A stretch of DNA of 64,000 nt from UBA3006 sp031401235 (GTDB taxonomy: Bacteria > Actinomycetota > Acidimicrobiia > Acidimicrobiales > Ilumatobacteraceae). Numbering within the stretch: the first letter of the stretch is position 1; every line of letters begins with the position of its first letter. The stretch is taken from assembly GCA_031401235.1 (NCBI GenBank), contig JANNRJ010000039.1:25581-89580 (forward strand). Direction: 5' to 3'. The notes under the pieces were generated by a model that was given only the letters and a program-made list of their open reading frames with translations, was not told the origin of the DNA and did not search any database. Made by a program: the position numbers and the translations under genes. Positions 34,795 through 44,970 of the stretch are shown here, piece by piece.

Positions 34795-35249
34795 GCAGGT
34801 CGAGTTGCGAGTGCCTCAACAGGTGTTTCGACACTGACCAGAGATGCTTCTCCGTCGGCCCAAGCTCGTGCAGTTCGACGCCAATCAGCAACTAGATCGA
34901 TCAGTTGGCGCCAAGAATTCAACGACTCACACATCTCAGCAACGGGACCGATTTCGCGTGCGAAAGCGATCTGGTCCTCTTTCGGGAGCGCCCTTGTCCA
35001 CGGCCAGGCCACATTGAGTATCTTCATGACGTGGGTGGAATCGTCGTCGTTCACAAGCACTGTTAGGACTCGACACATTTCCCTCAATGTGTCCATGATC
35101 GAGCGTTCAGTAGGTACGGCAAGGCTGAGCATCTGGGAACCTCGCACGACGGTGACTTCACCATGAGCGTCAAGTGCGTCGCCGACTTCGCTAGATCGTC
35201 GACCCAGATCGGACCATTGAAAACTAGTGGTGGTGGTAGTGGGTGCCAT
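34791..35249 (-). CDS. Probable antitoxin with Phd/YefM-like N-terminus
   Basis: A 152-residue protein if it starts at the ATG at 35249 (APTTTTTSFQWSDLG...). The first 45 residues, FQWSDLGRRSSEVGDALDAHG and then EVTVVRGSQMLSLAVP, have the layout of Phd/YefM antitoxins: a helix that sets repressed promoter binding and a strand ending in a hydrophobic LxLA-type motif. The remaining 100 residues are helical and Trp-rich, longer than a typical Phd toxin-neutralising tail. Overlapping codons with the next gene indicate coupled translation. The pair may repress itself, but no operator is evident. Confidence 0.6.
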   Translation of the reverse strand: MAPTTTTTSFQWSDLGRRSSEVGDALDAHGEVTVVRGSQMLSLAVPTERSIMDTLREMCRVLTVLVNDDDSTHVMKILNVAWPWTRALPKEDQIAFAREIGPVAEMCESLNSWRQLIDLVADWRRTARAWADGEASLVSVETPVEALATRPA

Positions 35250-35536
35250 GGCACAGACTGTACTGGTAGGTGACCCACTTTGCAACCATTTTCAGCAAAA
35301 AAGCGGTAAAAATGCTGAATAGACTGCCCAGCACGGCTATGCCGCCGGTTCAAGTTCCTCCGACCCCTGCGTCCCAGAGCGTTTTCGTCGCACCGAGATA
35401 ATTGCCCAATTTCAATAAAGATCCAAAGGCTTGGCTCATAAACCTTCACATCAAAGTGGTTCCACCTTAGGTGCAAAACGCGAACTGATTTCCGAGGCTG
35501 GAGGTAAATCAACATCACCTAGTACCGTATTTTTCA
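35250..35536. other. Intergenic region before ddl
   Basis: No convincing gene. TACCGT at 35523-35528 ends 8 nt before the ddl ATG and may be its -10 box. The rest shows no hairpin or RNA that I can name. Confidence 0.4.
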
Positions 35537-36619
35537 ATGAATGCAGTTGATGACCAGCGCACACACGTCATTGTTCTTTTTGGTGGCGAATCCGCCGAAC
35601 ATGATGTCAGTTGTGTCACCGCCGCACATGTTCTTCGTGCTCTCGATCCCTTGCGCTACCGCATCACAACCGTTGGTATTACACGGGCCGGCAAATGGGT
35701 GCTTGCCACCGAGGCAACCAGGTCACTTGCCGCCGGCAACTTGTCGTTGCCTGAGCGTTTGGTGGCTGACGGTGAGCCGACATCGATCACCCCGATTATT
35801 GAGCAGGTTCGAACAGATGAAAACACCGTCGTGCTTCCATTGCTACACGGGCCGATGGGTGAAGACGGAACAGTGCAAGGCGTGCTGGAGCTTGCCAATG
35901 TCGCCTATGTCGGTAGCGGAGTGCTTGGCAGTGCGGTTGCAATGGATAAGGGCATTGCTAAACAATTGCTGGCAGCCAAGAATATTGCTCAGCCAAACTT
36001 TGTATCGCTTCGAGATGGCTTTGTCACCGAGGCTGAAATTACGAATACTGTTAAAAAACTTGGACTTCCGGTGTTTGTCAAACCGGCCAATATGGGTTCA
36101 TCGATTGGGGTATCCAAGGCCCACACGATAGACGAAGTCCGATCGGCAATTACACATGCGCTTACCTTTGACGAATGGGTGCTCGTTGAGGAAGCCATCA
36201 TTGGACGCGAAATTGAAGTTGCGATCTTGGGCAATCTGAATCCGCGTGCATCGGTACCAGGTGAAATCATTCCCAGCCATGAGTTTTACGACTACGAAGA
36301 CAAATATTTGGTGGATGGTGCATCGCTCGTAGTCCCGGCTCATCTCAGCGCCGCCCAAATAAACGATGTTCAGCAAAAGGCAATCGAGATATTCAAGATT
36401 CTTCGTGCCGAAGGGATGGCGCGAGTTGATTTTCTATACGAAGAAAATGGCCGTGGTTTCTTGTGCAACGAAATCAACACGATTCCGGGTTTCACTCCAA
36501 TTTCGATGTATCCGAAGTTGTGGCAGGCCAGTGGCCTTACTTACAGCCAGTTGCTAGACGAATTGATTTTCTTGGCGATCGAACGACATGGTCGTCAACG
36601 TCGCAATACTCAACGCTGA
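35537..36619 (+). CDS. ddl: D-alanine--D-alanine ligase
   Basis: Ddl joins two D-alanines with ATP for peptidoglycan. The 360-residue ATP-grasp protein has LFGGESAEHDVSCVTA at the N-terminus, PLLHGPMGEDGTVQG, YVGSGVLGSAVAMDKG, FVKPANMGSSIGVSKA, the ligand residues in ARVDFLYEE and CNEINTIPGFTPISMYPKLW. The YxG motif typical of D-Ala-D-Ala (not D-Lac) enzymes fits the Tyr in AMDKG-preceding YVGSG, so normal D-Ala-D-Ala is expected. Convergent with the LysM lipoprotein. Confidence 0.94.
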   Translation: MNAVDDQRTHVIVLFGGESAEHDVSCVTAAHVLRALDPLRYRITTVGITRAGKWVLATEATRSLAAGNLSLPERLVADGEPTSITPIIEQVRTDENTVVLPLLHGPMGEDGTVQGVLELANVAYVGSGVLGSAVAMDKGIAKQLLAAKNIAQPNFVSLRDGFVTEAEITNTVKKLGLPVFVKPANMGSSIGVSKAHTIDEVRSAITHALTFDEWVLVEEAIIGREIEVAILGNLNPRASVPGEIIPSHEFYDYEDKYLVDGASLVVPAHLSAAQINDVQQKAIEIFKILRAEGMARVDFLYEENGRGFLCNEINTIPGFTPISMYPKLWQASGLTYSQLLDELIFLAIERHGRQRRNTQR

Positions 36620-36632
36620 CTAAATTAGGCGC

Positions 36633-37226
36633 TCAAGTTCCAGATGCTGGAATGTTAATGACTTGTCCTGGATGAATAATCACGCTCGAACTACTCCAGC
36701 CATTTGCTCCCAAGAGTGAGCTGAGTGATACACAGAACTTCTTACGAATAATATAAATCGAATCATCCTGGGCAACTTTGTACGTACCGGCCGGACGCGG
36801 GTCACAACCAGGAGTACTCGGCGCAACTGACACATTTGGCGCAATCGTGATCACCGGATTATTGACCATGGCGGTGGGAGGAATCTTCATCGTCGCACCG
36901 GGATACGGAAACTGCGAGGCGGCTACCAGGCCATTCCAGGACAATAACTCCGACACCGTGATACCAAACAGATTGGCTACCGCAATTGGCGAATCACCGG
37001 ATCGCACAATATAGGACTGCTCGACTCCGACTGACCCAGGCGGCAAAGTTGTGGATACAACGGGCAGCGTAGATTGTGCGGGAGGAATCGTGGCGAAGTC
37101 GGTGGGCCCAACCGGTACCACGGTGGTTGCACTACCAGATACTTCGGTACTACACGAGGCAATGAGCAGGACCAAGCTCAATATGGCCGCCGAGGCAGAA
37201 ACGGCTGTGCGATTTATCGAATTCAT
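36633..37226 (-). CDS. LysM-domain lipoprotein
   Basis: A 197-residue exported lipoprotein: signal peptide with lipobox LIASC (Cys about residue 25), a Ser/Thr/Pro/Val-rich linker, and two LysM domains at about 71-116 (SYIVRSGDSPIAVANLFGIT) and about 147-194 (TYKVAQDDSIYIIRKKFCVS). LysM binds N-acetylglucosamine polymers, so it probably attaches to peptidoglycan. Two cysteines (CDPRPAG and KKFCVS) bracket the second domain and may form a disulphide. TACGAT lies 8 nt before the ATG. It sits next to ddl, consistent with a cell-wall role. Confidence 0.85.
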   Translation of the reverse strand: MNSINRTAVSASAAILSLVLLIASCSTEVSGSATTVVPVGPTDFATIPPAQSTLPVVSTTLPPGSVGVEQSYIVRSGDSPIAVANLFGITVSELLSWNGLVAASQFPYPGATMKIPPTAMVNNPVITIAPNVSVAPSTPGCDPRPAGTYKVAQDDSIYIIRKKFCVSLSSLLGANGWSSSSVIIHPGQVINIPASGT

Positions 37227-37283
37227 GTGGCTTTATCGTAGGCGAAATCGCGTGCAAAAGGCGCTCACCGATTGTGACCAACA

Positions 37284-38735
37284 CTATATAAGCGGACGTA
37301 ATGAGGCGACAATTGGAGATGGCAATGATGTCGAGCCCATCAAGTACTGATCAATTGAAGCGGCCGCTGCCCGACCTTCGGCAATTGCCCACACGATGAG
37401 ACTTTGTCCACGACCCATGTCCCCAGCAACGAAAACGCCACGCACATTTGTTTCAAACGCATCGTTTCGGGAAATATTTCCACGCTCATCAAATGCGATT
37501 CCAATTTGTGTCAACCACGAACTCTTTTCCGGCCCGACGAATCCAAGTGCCAACAGCACGAGATCACAGTTCAGTTCATGTTCTGTGCCCTGAACAATTT
37601 CAAATTTTCCGTTGACGAGTTTTACTTCATTGAGCACGAGCGCACGAACATTTCCATCTTCATCTCCAACAAAGCGTTCGGTGTTGACACTGAACATCCG
37701 CGTTCCGCCTTCTTCGTGAGCCGACGAAGTTCGAAATACAGACGACCATTGAGGCCATGGATTATCTGCCGATCGCACATCTGGGGGGCGTGGCATGATC
37801 TCCAACTGCGTCACCGACGAAGCTCCCTGCCGATGCACTGTGCCGAGACAATCGGCGCCAGTATCGCCGCCTCCGATGATCACCACATGCTTCCCACTCG
37901 CATTAATTGAAGTTTCGACCAAGTCTCCTTCTTGCACGCGATTTGACAGCGGTAGATATTCCATGGCTTGATAAATGCCGGACAACTCTCGCCCTGGAAT
38001 ATTCAGCTCTCTCCATGCTGTGGCTCCACAAGCGAGAACCACTGCATCATGGGAAGCAAGAAGTACTTCGATGTCGACATTGTTGCCAATGCACGCATCG
38101 GTACGAAATTCAGTCCCTTCGTCGATCATCTGGGCGATGCGTTGATCGAGGTACTTCTTTTCCATTTTGAATTCGGGGATGCCATATCGCAGCAATCCTC
38201 CAATACGATCGTCACGTTCCAACACGATCACGTCGTGACCTGCACGGGTGAGTTGCTGGGCCGTGGCGAGACCCGCCGGTCCAGAACCGATGACGGCCAC
38301 TCGCTTACCAGTTTTCATTGTTGGAATTTGGGGTGAAACCCAACCCTCGCGCCATGCACGGTCGATAATTTCCACTTCAATTTGCTTGATGTTCACGGGA
38401 TCGGCATTGATTCCCAACACGCAAGCCGATTCGCAGGGAGCCGGACAAAGTCGTCCAGTAAATTCGGGAAAATTATTCGTTGCATGGAGTCGGTCGATGG
38501 CCTCGTGCCAATGCTCGCGATAGACAAGATCGTTCCAATCGGGGATGAGATTTCCAAGTGGACATCCATTGTTGCAAAATGGAATTCCACAATCCATGCA
38601 CCGACCTGCCTGATGGTTGATCTCGCCATCGGGAAATGTTTCGTACACTTCATTCCAGTCTGCAATACGCACCGGAATCGGGCGACGATTTGGTGTCGCT
38701 CGTTTCCATTTGAGGAATCCAGTCGCCTCACCCAC
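37284..38735 (-). CDS. gltD: Glutamate synthase small subunit
   Basis: GltD supplies electrons from NADPH through FAD and Fe-S clusters to GltB. The 483-residue protein has the N-terminal double 4Fe-4S cysteine motifs (CMDCGIPFCNNGCPLGN and CPAPCESACVLGIN), the FAD loop VAVIGSGPAGLATAQQL near residue 145, the NADPH loop HVVIIGGGDTGADCLG, and the C-terminal FAD motif GVFVAGDMGRGQSLIVWAI. The GTG start at 38735 overlaps the gltB stop by 8 nt, so translation is coupled. Confidence 0.96.
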   Translation of the reverse strand: MGEATGFLKWKRATPNRRPIPVRIADWNEVYETFPDGEINHQAGRCMDCGIPFCNNGCPLGNLIPDWNDLVYREHWHEAIDRLHATNNFPEFTGRLCPAPCESACVLGINADPVNIKQIEVEIIDRAWREGWVSPQIPTMKTGKRVAVIGSGPAGLATAQQLTRAGHDVIVLERDDRIGGLLRYGIPEFKMEKKYLDQRIAQMIDEGTEFRTDACIGNNVDIEVLLASHDAVVLACGATAWRELNIPGRELSGIYQAMEYLPLSNRVQEGDLVETSINASGKHVVIIGGGDTGADCLGTVHRQGASSVTQLEIMPRPPDVRSADNPWPQWSSVFRTSSAHEEGGTRMFSVNTERFVGDEDGNVRALVLNEVKLVNGKFEIVQGTEHELNCDLVLLALGFVGPEKSSWLTQIGIAFDERGNISRNDAFETNVRGVFVAGDMGRGQSLIVWAIAEGRAAAASIDQYLMGSTSLPSPIVASLRPLI

Positions 38736-41700
38736 GCACTGACTCCATCACTCGTTGTGATGTTGCATCCTCGGAAAGACCTTCTGCCGCAGCGGTCGCC
38801 AGTACGGCCAATACTCGCTCATAGTCGCTTGGCATAATTTTGCGAAATGCGAGTGAGTGCGTATTCCAATCGTCAAGAATTGACTGTGCCCTACTTGAAT
38901 TTGTGTAGTCGCGGTGTCGAGTGATGATCTCGTGTAGCCAAGTCAGTTCACTGGCGTCAGGCTCTTGAAGCGTGACAAGTTCGTAATTCACCCGATCGGC
39001 GAAGGATTTGTTCGGGTCGAACACATATGCGATCCCACCTGACATTCCGGCAGCAAAGTTTCGACCAACTTCTCCCAATACGACCACTCGTCCACCTGTC
39101 ATATATTCGCAGCCATGATCACCAATTCCTTCGACGACCGCGGTTGCACCAGAATTACGTACACAGAAGCGCTCGCCAACAGTTCCACTAAGAAATATTT
39201 CTCCCGCGGTTGCGCCATAGGCGATCACATTTCCGGCAATCACATTGTCATGGGCGGCAAATGTTGAACGCGGATGTGGATGGGCGATAATCCGTCCGCC
39301 GGACAGACCCTTACCGAGATAATCGTTTGAATCCCCTTCCAGACGCATCTGAATTCCGCGCGGAATAAAAGCGCCGAAACTTTGTCCAGCCGAGCCGATG
39401 AAGTGCAATTGGATGGTGGCGTCGGGTAACCCCTCGCCACCCCATGCAGATGTGATCGCATGACCAAGCATCGTTCCAACAGTGCGATTGGTATTGCTGA
39501 TTGGAAAAGTTTCGTCAACAGGTGAGCGATCCAAGATTGCAGGCGCGCATATTTTTAACAAATGGTTGTCAAGAGCATCAGCAAGTCCATGATCTTGGAC
39601 TACCGATTGATGCAGTGTTTGGTGATACGGGTTTTCAGGAACCATCAGAATTGGAGCGATATCGAGCCCTTGAGCCTTCCAATGATTCACGGCGCCACGA
39701 ATGTTGAGTGCCTCAACATGTCCGACCGCGTCTTGTAATGTACGAAACCCCAGTTGGGCCAGATATTCACGCACCTCTTGGGCAATGTATTCGAAAAAGT
39801 TGACGACAAATTCGGGTTTGCCATTGAACCGTTTGCGCAACTCTGGATTCTGTGTGGCGATACCGACTGGACATGTGTCGAGATGACATACCCGCATCAT
39901 CACGCAACCACTCACCACCAATGGCGCCGTAGCGAAGCCAAACTCTTCTGCGCCAAGAAGTGCCGCAATGATGACATCACGACCGGTTTTCATTTGGCCG
40001 TCTGCTTGGACCACGATGCGGTCTCGTAAACCATTGAGTACGAGTGTTTGTTGAGTTTCGGCAAGGCCAAGTTCCCACGGCGCCCCGGCATGTTTAAGTG
40101 ACGTGAGTGGCGACGCTCCGGTACCGCCGTCGTGACCTGAAATGAGAACGACGTCCGCCTTGGCTTTGCTCACCCCGGCGGCAACGGCACCAATGCCAAC
40201 TTCGGCGACGAGTTTGACATGGATACGAGCCGTTGGATTTGAATTTTTGAGGTCATGAATGAGTTGTTTGAGATCTTCGATCGAGTAAATGTCATGATGC
40301 GGAGGTGGGCTGATTAGTCCAACACCTGGCGTGCTATGGCGAGTTCGAGCGATCCATGGGTACACCTTGTATCCCGGAAGTTGACCGCCTTCGCCAGGCT
40401 TGGCGCCCTGGGACATCTTGATCTGCAAATCATCGGAATTCACGAGGTACTCACTTGTTACACCGAAGCGACCAGAAGCAACTTGCTTGATTGCCGATCG
40501 CTTGGAGTCACCATTTGGCATGGCAACATAACGAATTGGATCTTCACCTCCCTCACCGGTATTGCTCTTTGCCCCAATTCGATTCATTGCGATCGCGAGG
40601 TTTTCATGAGCTTCGGCCGATATCGAGCCGTAACTCATCGCCCCGGTTGAAAATCGCTTAACGATTAGCGATACCGATTCAACTTCATCAATGGGAATTG
40701 GCTTGCGGTCGGTGGAGAATTCAAACAGGCCACGCAAGGTCGACAGAACCTTTGATTGATCATCAACTGCTTTTGTGTAACTCTTGAACAGGTCGTATCG
40801 TCCGGTGCGAGTGGCGTGTTGGAGTCGATACACCGTTTCCGGATTGAACAAGTGATACTCACCTTCACGGCGCCACTGATATTGGCCGCCGAGTTCAAGT
40901 TTGCGATGTGTCCGCAAGTTTGGTCGTTGCGGATGGGCAATCGCATGTCGGGCCGCGACTTCCGCAGCGATTACATCGAGCCCGATTCCATCGAGTCTCG
41001 ACACGGTTCCGGTGAAGAACTCGTCAACCAGTTCGTGACCGAGTCCAATTGCTTCAAAGATCTGGGCACCGGTATACGAAGCAACGGTGGACACCCCCAT
41101 TTTCGACATCACCTTTAATACGCCTTTACCGGCGGCCTTGATGTAATTCGTAATCGCCTTGTGCGGATCGATTTCTCCGAGACCATGCATACCAATACCG
41201 TCGTCAGCAAGAACCATGTCTTCGATGGACTCAAACGCCAGATATGGATTGATCGCGCCCGCGCCATATCCAATGAGTAACGCCATGTGATGGACTTCAC
41301 GCGCATCACCAGATTCAACAATTAGACCGACTTGAGTTCGTTGTTTCTGGCGTATTAGGTGGTGATGAACCGCACTCGTGAGCAAGAGTGAAGGGATTGG
41401 GGCGAACACCAAGTCGCTATTTCGATCGGATAAAACGACGATCCGTGCTCCTTGGCCAATTGCATCGCTCACGGCCGTTCGAACTTCATCCAGGGCCCGA
41501 CGCAATCCCGATTCACCATCGGCCACTCGATACAAACCGCTGATCACGACTGAACCTAGATGCTTCCGGTCGCCGTCGTCATTGATGTGAATTATCTTGG
41601 CCAATTGATCGTTGTCGATAATCGGAAATGGCAGCACTAGTTGTCGACAATTTACTTCTGTCGCCACCAAAAGATTTGCCTCCGGACCAACCGATGAGCC

Positions 41701-43296
41701 GACTGATGTCACCACCTCTTCGCGTATCGCATCAAGTGGAGGGTTTGTCACTTGGGCAAAGAGTTGCTGGAAGTAGTCAAACAACAATCGCGGGCGCGCC
41801 GAGAGAACCGCAATCGGAGTGTCAGTACCCATTGACCCGATGGGCTCGAGACCCGATTTAGACATTGGGGCAAGGATGACTTTCAATTCTTCATGGGTGT
41901 AGCCAAAAACCTGTTGACGGCGGAGCACGCTGTCGTGGCTAAACACCACATGTTCCCGCTCTGGCAGGTCATCGAGTTCAACTAGACCGTTGTCCAACCA
42001 ACGACCATACGGTTCGGCCCGGGCCAGATCTGATTTGATTTCGCGGTCGTCGATGATCCGCTGTTGGGCAGTATCAATGAGCAACATTCGTCCGGGTTGG
42101 AGGCGCCCCTTGTACACAACTCGCGCCGGATCCATTTCCACGACTCCAACTTCACTGGCCATGATCACAAGATCATCATCCGTCACCCAGTACCGACTTG
42201 GTCGCAATCCGTTGCGGTCAAGAACTGCGCCAATCACCGTGCCATCGGTGAATGCCACGCTTGCTGGGCCATCCCAAGGTTCCATCAGCGATGCGTGATA
42301 ACGATAGAAATCGCGCTTTTCTGGTTCCATCGTCGGATAGTTTTCCCACGCTTCAGGAATCATCATCAGCACGGCATGCGGCAGTGATCGACCGCCAAGA
42401 TGTAGCAACTCGAGTACTTCGTCAAAACTTGCCGAATCTGATCCACCCGAGGTGCAAATCGGAAATGCTCGATCCAACCCAGGAATGAGATCGCTACGCA
42501 GTAACGACTCACGAGTGTGCATCCAATTGCGATTTCCCTGCACCGTATTGATTTCGCCGTTGTGAGAGATGAAGCGGTACGGATGGGCCAACGGCCAGGA
42601 CGGAAACGTGTTGGTACTGAAGCGACTGTGCACAAGTGCGAGGGCGGATTCAATTCGATCATCGACAAGGTCAGAAAAAAATGTTGCCAGTTGCGATGGC
42701 GTCAACATCCCCTTGTAAATAAGCGTGCGCGATGACAAGGATGGAAAATACGTACGCTGCGTGGCCGGTAATTCGTGTTCGATTCGCTTGCGGAAAATGA
42801 ACAGTTTGCGATCCAGTTCAATTCCGATCGAGCCAGCCACATCTTGCACAAACAGCTGAGCGATTGCGGGCATGACGTAGCGCGCACTTGCACCCAGACA
42901 CGTTGGATCCACAGGCACGTCACGCCATCCAAGTATTTGCAAGCCCTCGTCGACGACTATGCGTTCAATTGCCAGAGTAGCCAAACCTCGCTGGGCATTA
43001 TCTGCCGGCAAAAACGCCAGTCCTACCCCGTATTTTCCCTGCACTGGAAGTTCAAAACCGGCAACGGCACGGAGGAATCGATCTGGGATCTGGACGAGAA
43101 TTCCGGCACCATCACCCGTTTCCACTTCGGCGCCTGTTGCCCCGCGATGTTTCAGATTGCATAGCGCGCCAATACCCATTGACACGATTTCGTGGCGTGC
43201 ACGCCCTTTAATGTCAACGACAAATGAGACACCGCAGGCGTCATGTTCAAATCGTGGGTCATACAAGCCACGCGCACGTGGCATATCGCTCAACAT
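38728..43296 (-). CDS. gltB: Glutamate synthase large subunit
   Basis: GltB makes two glutamates from glutamine and 2-oxoglutarate, the second half of ammonium assimilation. The 1522-residue protein starts with MLSDMPRARGLYDPRFEHDACG; the N-terminal cysteine nucleophile of the glutaminase domain is the Cys of HDACGVSFV, so an unusually long propeptide of about 21 residues must be removed. The FMN/synthase part has PGEGGQLPGYKV, the 3Fe-4S cysteines CVMMRVCHLDTCPVGIATQ, and the C-terminal GXGXG beta-helix (GGRVVVLGEVGRNFAAGMSGG). I chose the ATG at 43296 (AGGA 7 to 9 nt upstream) over a longer frame to 43332. Confidence 0.95.
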   Translation of the reverse strand: MLSDMPRARGLYDPRFEHDACGVSFVVDIKGRARHEIVSMGIGALCNLKHRGATGAEVETGDGAGILVQIPDRFLRAVAGFELPVQGKYGVGLAFLPADNAQRGLATLAIERIVVDEGLQILGWRDVPVDPTCLGASARYVMPAIAQLFVQDVAGSIGIELDRKLFIFRKRIEHELPATQRTYFPSLSSRTLIYKGMLTPSQLATFFSDLVDDRIESALALVHSRFSTNTFPSWPLAHPYRFISHNGEINTVQGNRNWMHTRESLLRSDLIPGLDRAFPICTSGGSDSASFDEVLELLHLGGRSLPHAVLMMIPEAWENYPTMEPEKRDFYRYHASLMEPWDGPASVAFTDGTVIGAVLDRNGLRPSRYWVTDDDLVIMASEVGVVEMDPARVVYKGRLQPGRMLLIDTAQQRIIDDREIKSDLARAEPYGRWLDNGLVELDDLPEREHVVFSHDSVLRRQQVFGYTHEELKVILAPMSKSGLEPIGSMGTDTPIAVLSARPRLLFDYFQQLFAQVTNPPLDAIREEVVTSVGSSVGPEANLLVATEVNCRQLVLPFPIIDNDQLAKIIHINDDGDRKHLGSVVISGLYRVADGESGLRRALDEVRTAVSDAIGQGARIVVLSDRNSDLVFAPIPSLLLTSAVHHHLIRQKQRTQVGLIVESGDAREVHHMALLIGYGAGAINPYLAFESIEDMVLADDGIGMHGLGEIDPHKAITNYIKAAGKGVLKVMSKMGVSTVASYTGAQIFEAIGLGHELVDEFFTGTVSRLDGIGLDVIAAEVAARHAIAHPQRPNLRTHRKLELGGQYQWRREGEYHLFNPETVYRLQHATRTGRYDLFKSYTKAVDDQSKVLSTLRGLFEFSTDRKPIPIDEVESVSLIVKRFSTGAMSYGSISAEAHENLAIAMNRIGAKSNTGEGGEDPIRYVAMPNGDSKRSAIKQVASGRFGVTSEYLVNSDDLQIKMSQGAKPGEGGQLPGYKVYPWIARTRHSTPGVGLISPPPHHDIYSIEDLKQLIHDLKNSNPTARIHVKLVAEVGIGAVAAGVSKAKADVVLISGHDGGTGASPLTSLKHAGAPWELGLAETQQTLVLNGLRDRIVVQADGQMKTGRDVIIAALLGAEEFGFATAPLVVSGCVMMRVCHLDTCPVGIATQNPELRKRFNGKPEFVVNFFEYIAQEVREYLAQLGFRTLQDAVGHVEALNIRGAVNHWKAQGLDIAPILMVPENPYHQTLHQSVVQDHGLADALDNHLLKICAPAILDRSPVDETFPISNTNRTVGTMLGHAITSAWGGEGLPDATIQLHFIGSAGQSFGAFIPRGIQMRLEGDSNDYLGKGLSGGRIIAHPHPRSTFAAHDNVIAGNVIAYGATAGEIFLSGTVGERFCVRNSGATAVVEGIGDHGCEYMTGGRVVVLGEVGRNFAAGMSGGIAYVFDPNKSFADRVNYELVTLQEPDASELTWLHEIITRHRDYTNSSRAQSILDDWNTHSLAFRKIMPSDYERVLAVLATAAAEGLSEDATSQRVMESVRG

Positions 43297-43435
43297 TTTC
43301 GTCCTCGCAATGCAATTTAAACCAGTACGCAACTGGATGTGGTGAGCTCATGGCTCACCCGGGACGACGTTGGCCCGAGAGAAAATCTCTACCGCACAGG
43401 TTACATGGATTACAAGCCGAAGTACAGCAGTTATC

Positions 43436-44257
43436 TCAAGTCGACGATGTAAATTTTGCGGGTCGCTTTTCGAAATGCGCCATGACCGCTTCAACTTGAT
43501 TTGGCGTACCGACCAATTGGCCAATTACTTGGCGCTCGTGGGCGAATTGTTCAGCAGCACCGGCATTGGCCATTCGATTCAACAGTTGCTTGGCCCCCCG
43601 AATTGCATCCGGACTGCGCAGTGAGATTTCCGCGGCAAGGGCGAGCGCATCGTGAAGCGGATCATTCGACAAACGAGTTGCCACACCCAGTTCCAATGCT
43701 TCGCGCCCGCTAAAGATTCGCGCACTGAACACAAGATCCTTTGCAATGTCTGGACGCACCAAACGAGAAAGCATCAACGTACCTGTCATATCCGGGATCA
43801 GTCCCCAATGCACTTCTCGAATGGACAGCTGAGTGTCGGGATGCACGATGCGAATGTCAGTGCCAAGTGCCATCTGCAATCCTCCCCCAAGTGCATGCCC
43901 ATGAATCGCGGCGATCACCGGAACAGGAATTTCTTGCCATACCCAGCACACTTGCTGGGCCAAGTGTGTAATCCGACCATCGGTCATATCTCCGGCATTG
44001 ATTCGAGTTGTCGGCGTATTTTTAGAATTAGCCATTGCCTGAAACGATCCAAAGTCGAGCCCGGCACAAAACGATGCACCTTGTCCGGAAAGTACAACGG
44101 CCCGAACATCTGACATCGTCTTCAGTTGCTCGCCGACAGTGGCAAGTGCGCTGAACATCGCATTATCCAAGGCATTGCGCTTATCAGCCCGTACCATCCG
44201 CACATCGGCGACTTGATCCACGACCGAAATGGTTACCCGCTCCGAAATGTCACTCAT
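43436..44257 (-). CDS. Enoyl-CoA hydratase/isomerase family protein
   Basis: A 273-residue crotonase-fold protein. Oxyanion-hole motifs are ASFCAGLDFGSF near residue 65 and HGHALGGGLQMALGTDIRI near 125. The catalytic position following REVHWGLIPDMTGT has Glu in IREVHWG and Asp in PDMTGT, fitting a hydratase/isomerase with uncertain substrate. The ATG at 44257 has GGAGGG 5 nt upstream; the longer frame to 44314 overlaps the divergent gene's promoter. Likely role: fatty or branched acyl-CoA degradation, as with the acyl-CoA dehydrogenase at 55.7 kb. Confidence 0.87.
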   Translation of the reverse strand: MSDISERVTISVVDQVADVRMVRADKRNALDNAMFSALATVGEQLKTMSDVRAVVLSGQGASFCAGLDFGSFQAMANSKNTPTTRINAGDMTDGRITHLAQQVCWVWQEIPVPVIAAIHGHALGGGLQMALGTDIRIVHPDTQLSIREVHWGLIPDMTGTLMLSRLVRPDIAKDLVFSARIFSGREALELGVATRLSNDPLHDALALAAEISLRSPDAIRGAKQLLNRMANAGAAEQFAHERQVIGQLVGTPNQVEAVMAHFEKRPAKFTSST

Positions 44258-44308
44258 AAATTCCCTCCACTGTGCCAGACACCATCGTGGCATGGCACAC
44301 TGAAATCC

Positions 44309-44953
44309 ATGCAACTCAACTTGACAGCCGAAGAGGTCCTTTCCACCACCCGCAGCGTTCGCAAACGTCTGGACTTTGATCGACCAGTCGAGCGCTCAAT
44401 CGTCGAGAAATGCCTGAATATCGCCTTGCAAGCGCCGACCGGCGGTAATAGTCAAGGTTGGCACTTCATTCTCGTACAAGATCCAGCCACAAAATTGGCA
44501 CTCGCCGAGATTTATCGTGCCAATTGGGCGATCTATTCGAATATGCCACGGGGTCGCGACACCGGAGACATTCGCGACGCGCAACTGCCCAAAGTTCGCG
44601 ATTCGGCCGCGTTTCTGGCCGACAACTTCGAACGTGCTCCACTGATGATGATTCCATGTATTACTGGCCGTTTGGAAAATATTAATGTGGCTAGCGGCGC
44701 AGCCGGTTGGGGTTCACTGTTGCCTGCCGTATGGAGTTTCATGCTCGCCCTTCGTAATCAAGGAATTGGTTCGGCATGGACGACGATCCACCTGATCGGC
44801 GACGGCGAGAAGAAAGCCGCTGAATTACTCGGTATTCCGTTTGAGAAGATCACCCAAGGTGGTCTCTTCCCTATCGCTTACACAAAGGGAACAGAATTTC
44901 AGCCAGCGAAGCGACTCCCCCTAGAAAAAGTCCTGCACATGGAAAAGTGGTAA
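44309..44953 (+). CDS. Nitroreductase-family flavoprotein
   Basis: A 214-residue FMN-dependent oxidoreductase. The FMN-binding N-terminus TTRSVRKRLDFDRPVE and LQAPTGGNSQGWHFILV is typical; GSAWTTIHL near residue 155 and the terminal PLEKVLHMEKW complete the family pattern. Nitroreductases reduce nitroaromatics, quinones or flavins; some act in cofactor metabolism. A longer frame begins at 44126 inside the crotonase gene and is rejected. It is divergent from the crotonase gene with 51 bp between them. Confidence 0.87.
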   Translation: MQLNLTAEEVLSTTRSVRKRLDFDRPVERSIVEKCLNIALQAPTGGNSQGWHFILVQDPATKLALAEIYRANWAIYSNMPRGRDTGDIRDAQLPKVRDSAAFLADNFERAPLMMIPCITGRLENINVASGAAGWGSLLPAVWSFMLALRNQGIGSAWTTIHLIGDGEKKAAELLGIPFEKITQGGLFPIAYTKGTEFQPAKRLPLEKVLHMEKW

Positions 44954-44970
44954 CGCACTAGAGACAATTG

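Noticed and set aside
34426..35166. 246-residue plus-strand open frame
   Set aside because: It is antisense to the overlapping toxin-antitoxin-like pair, which shows coupled start/stop codons and recognisable folds; the plus-strand product is rich in Ser/Arg without pattern.
35084..35518. 144-residue minus-strand frame upstream of the antitoxin-like gene
   Set aside because: It overlaps the antitoxin frame for half its length and its translation has no domain pattern.
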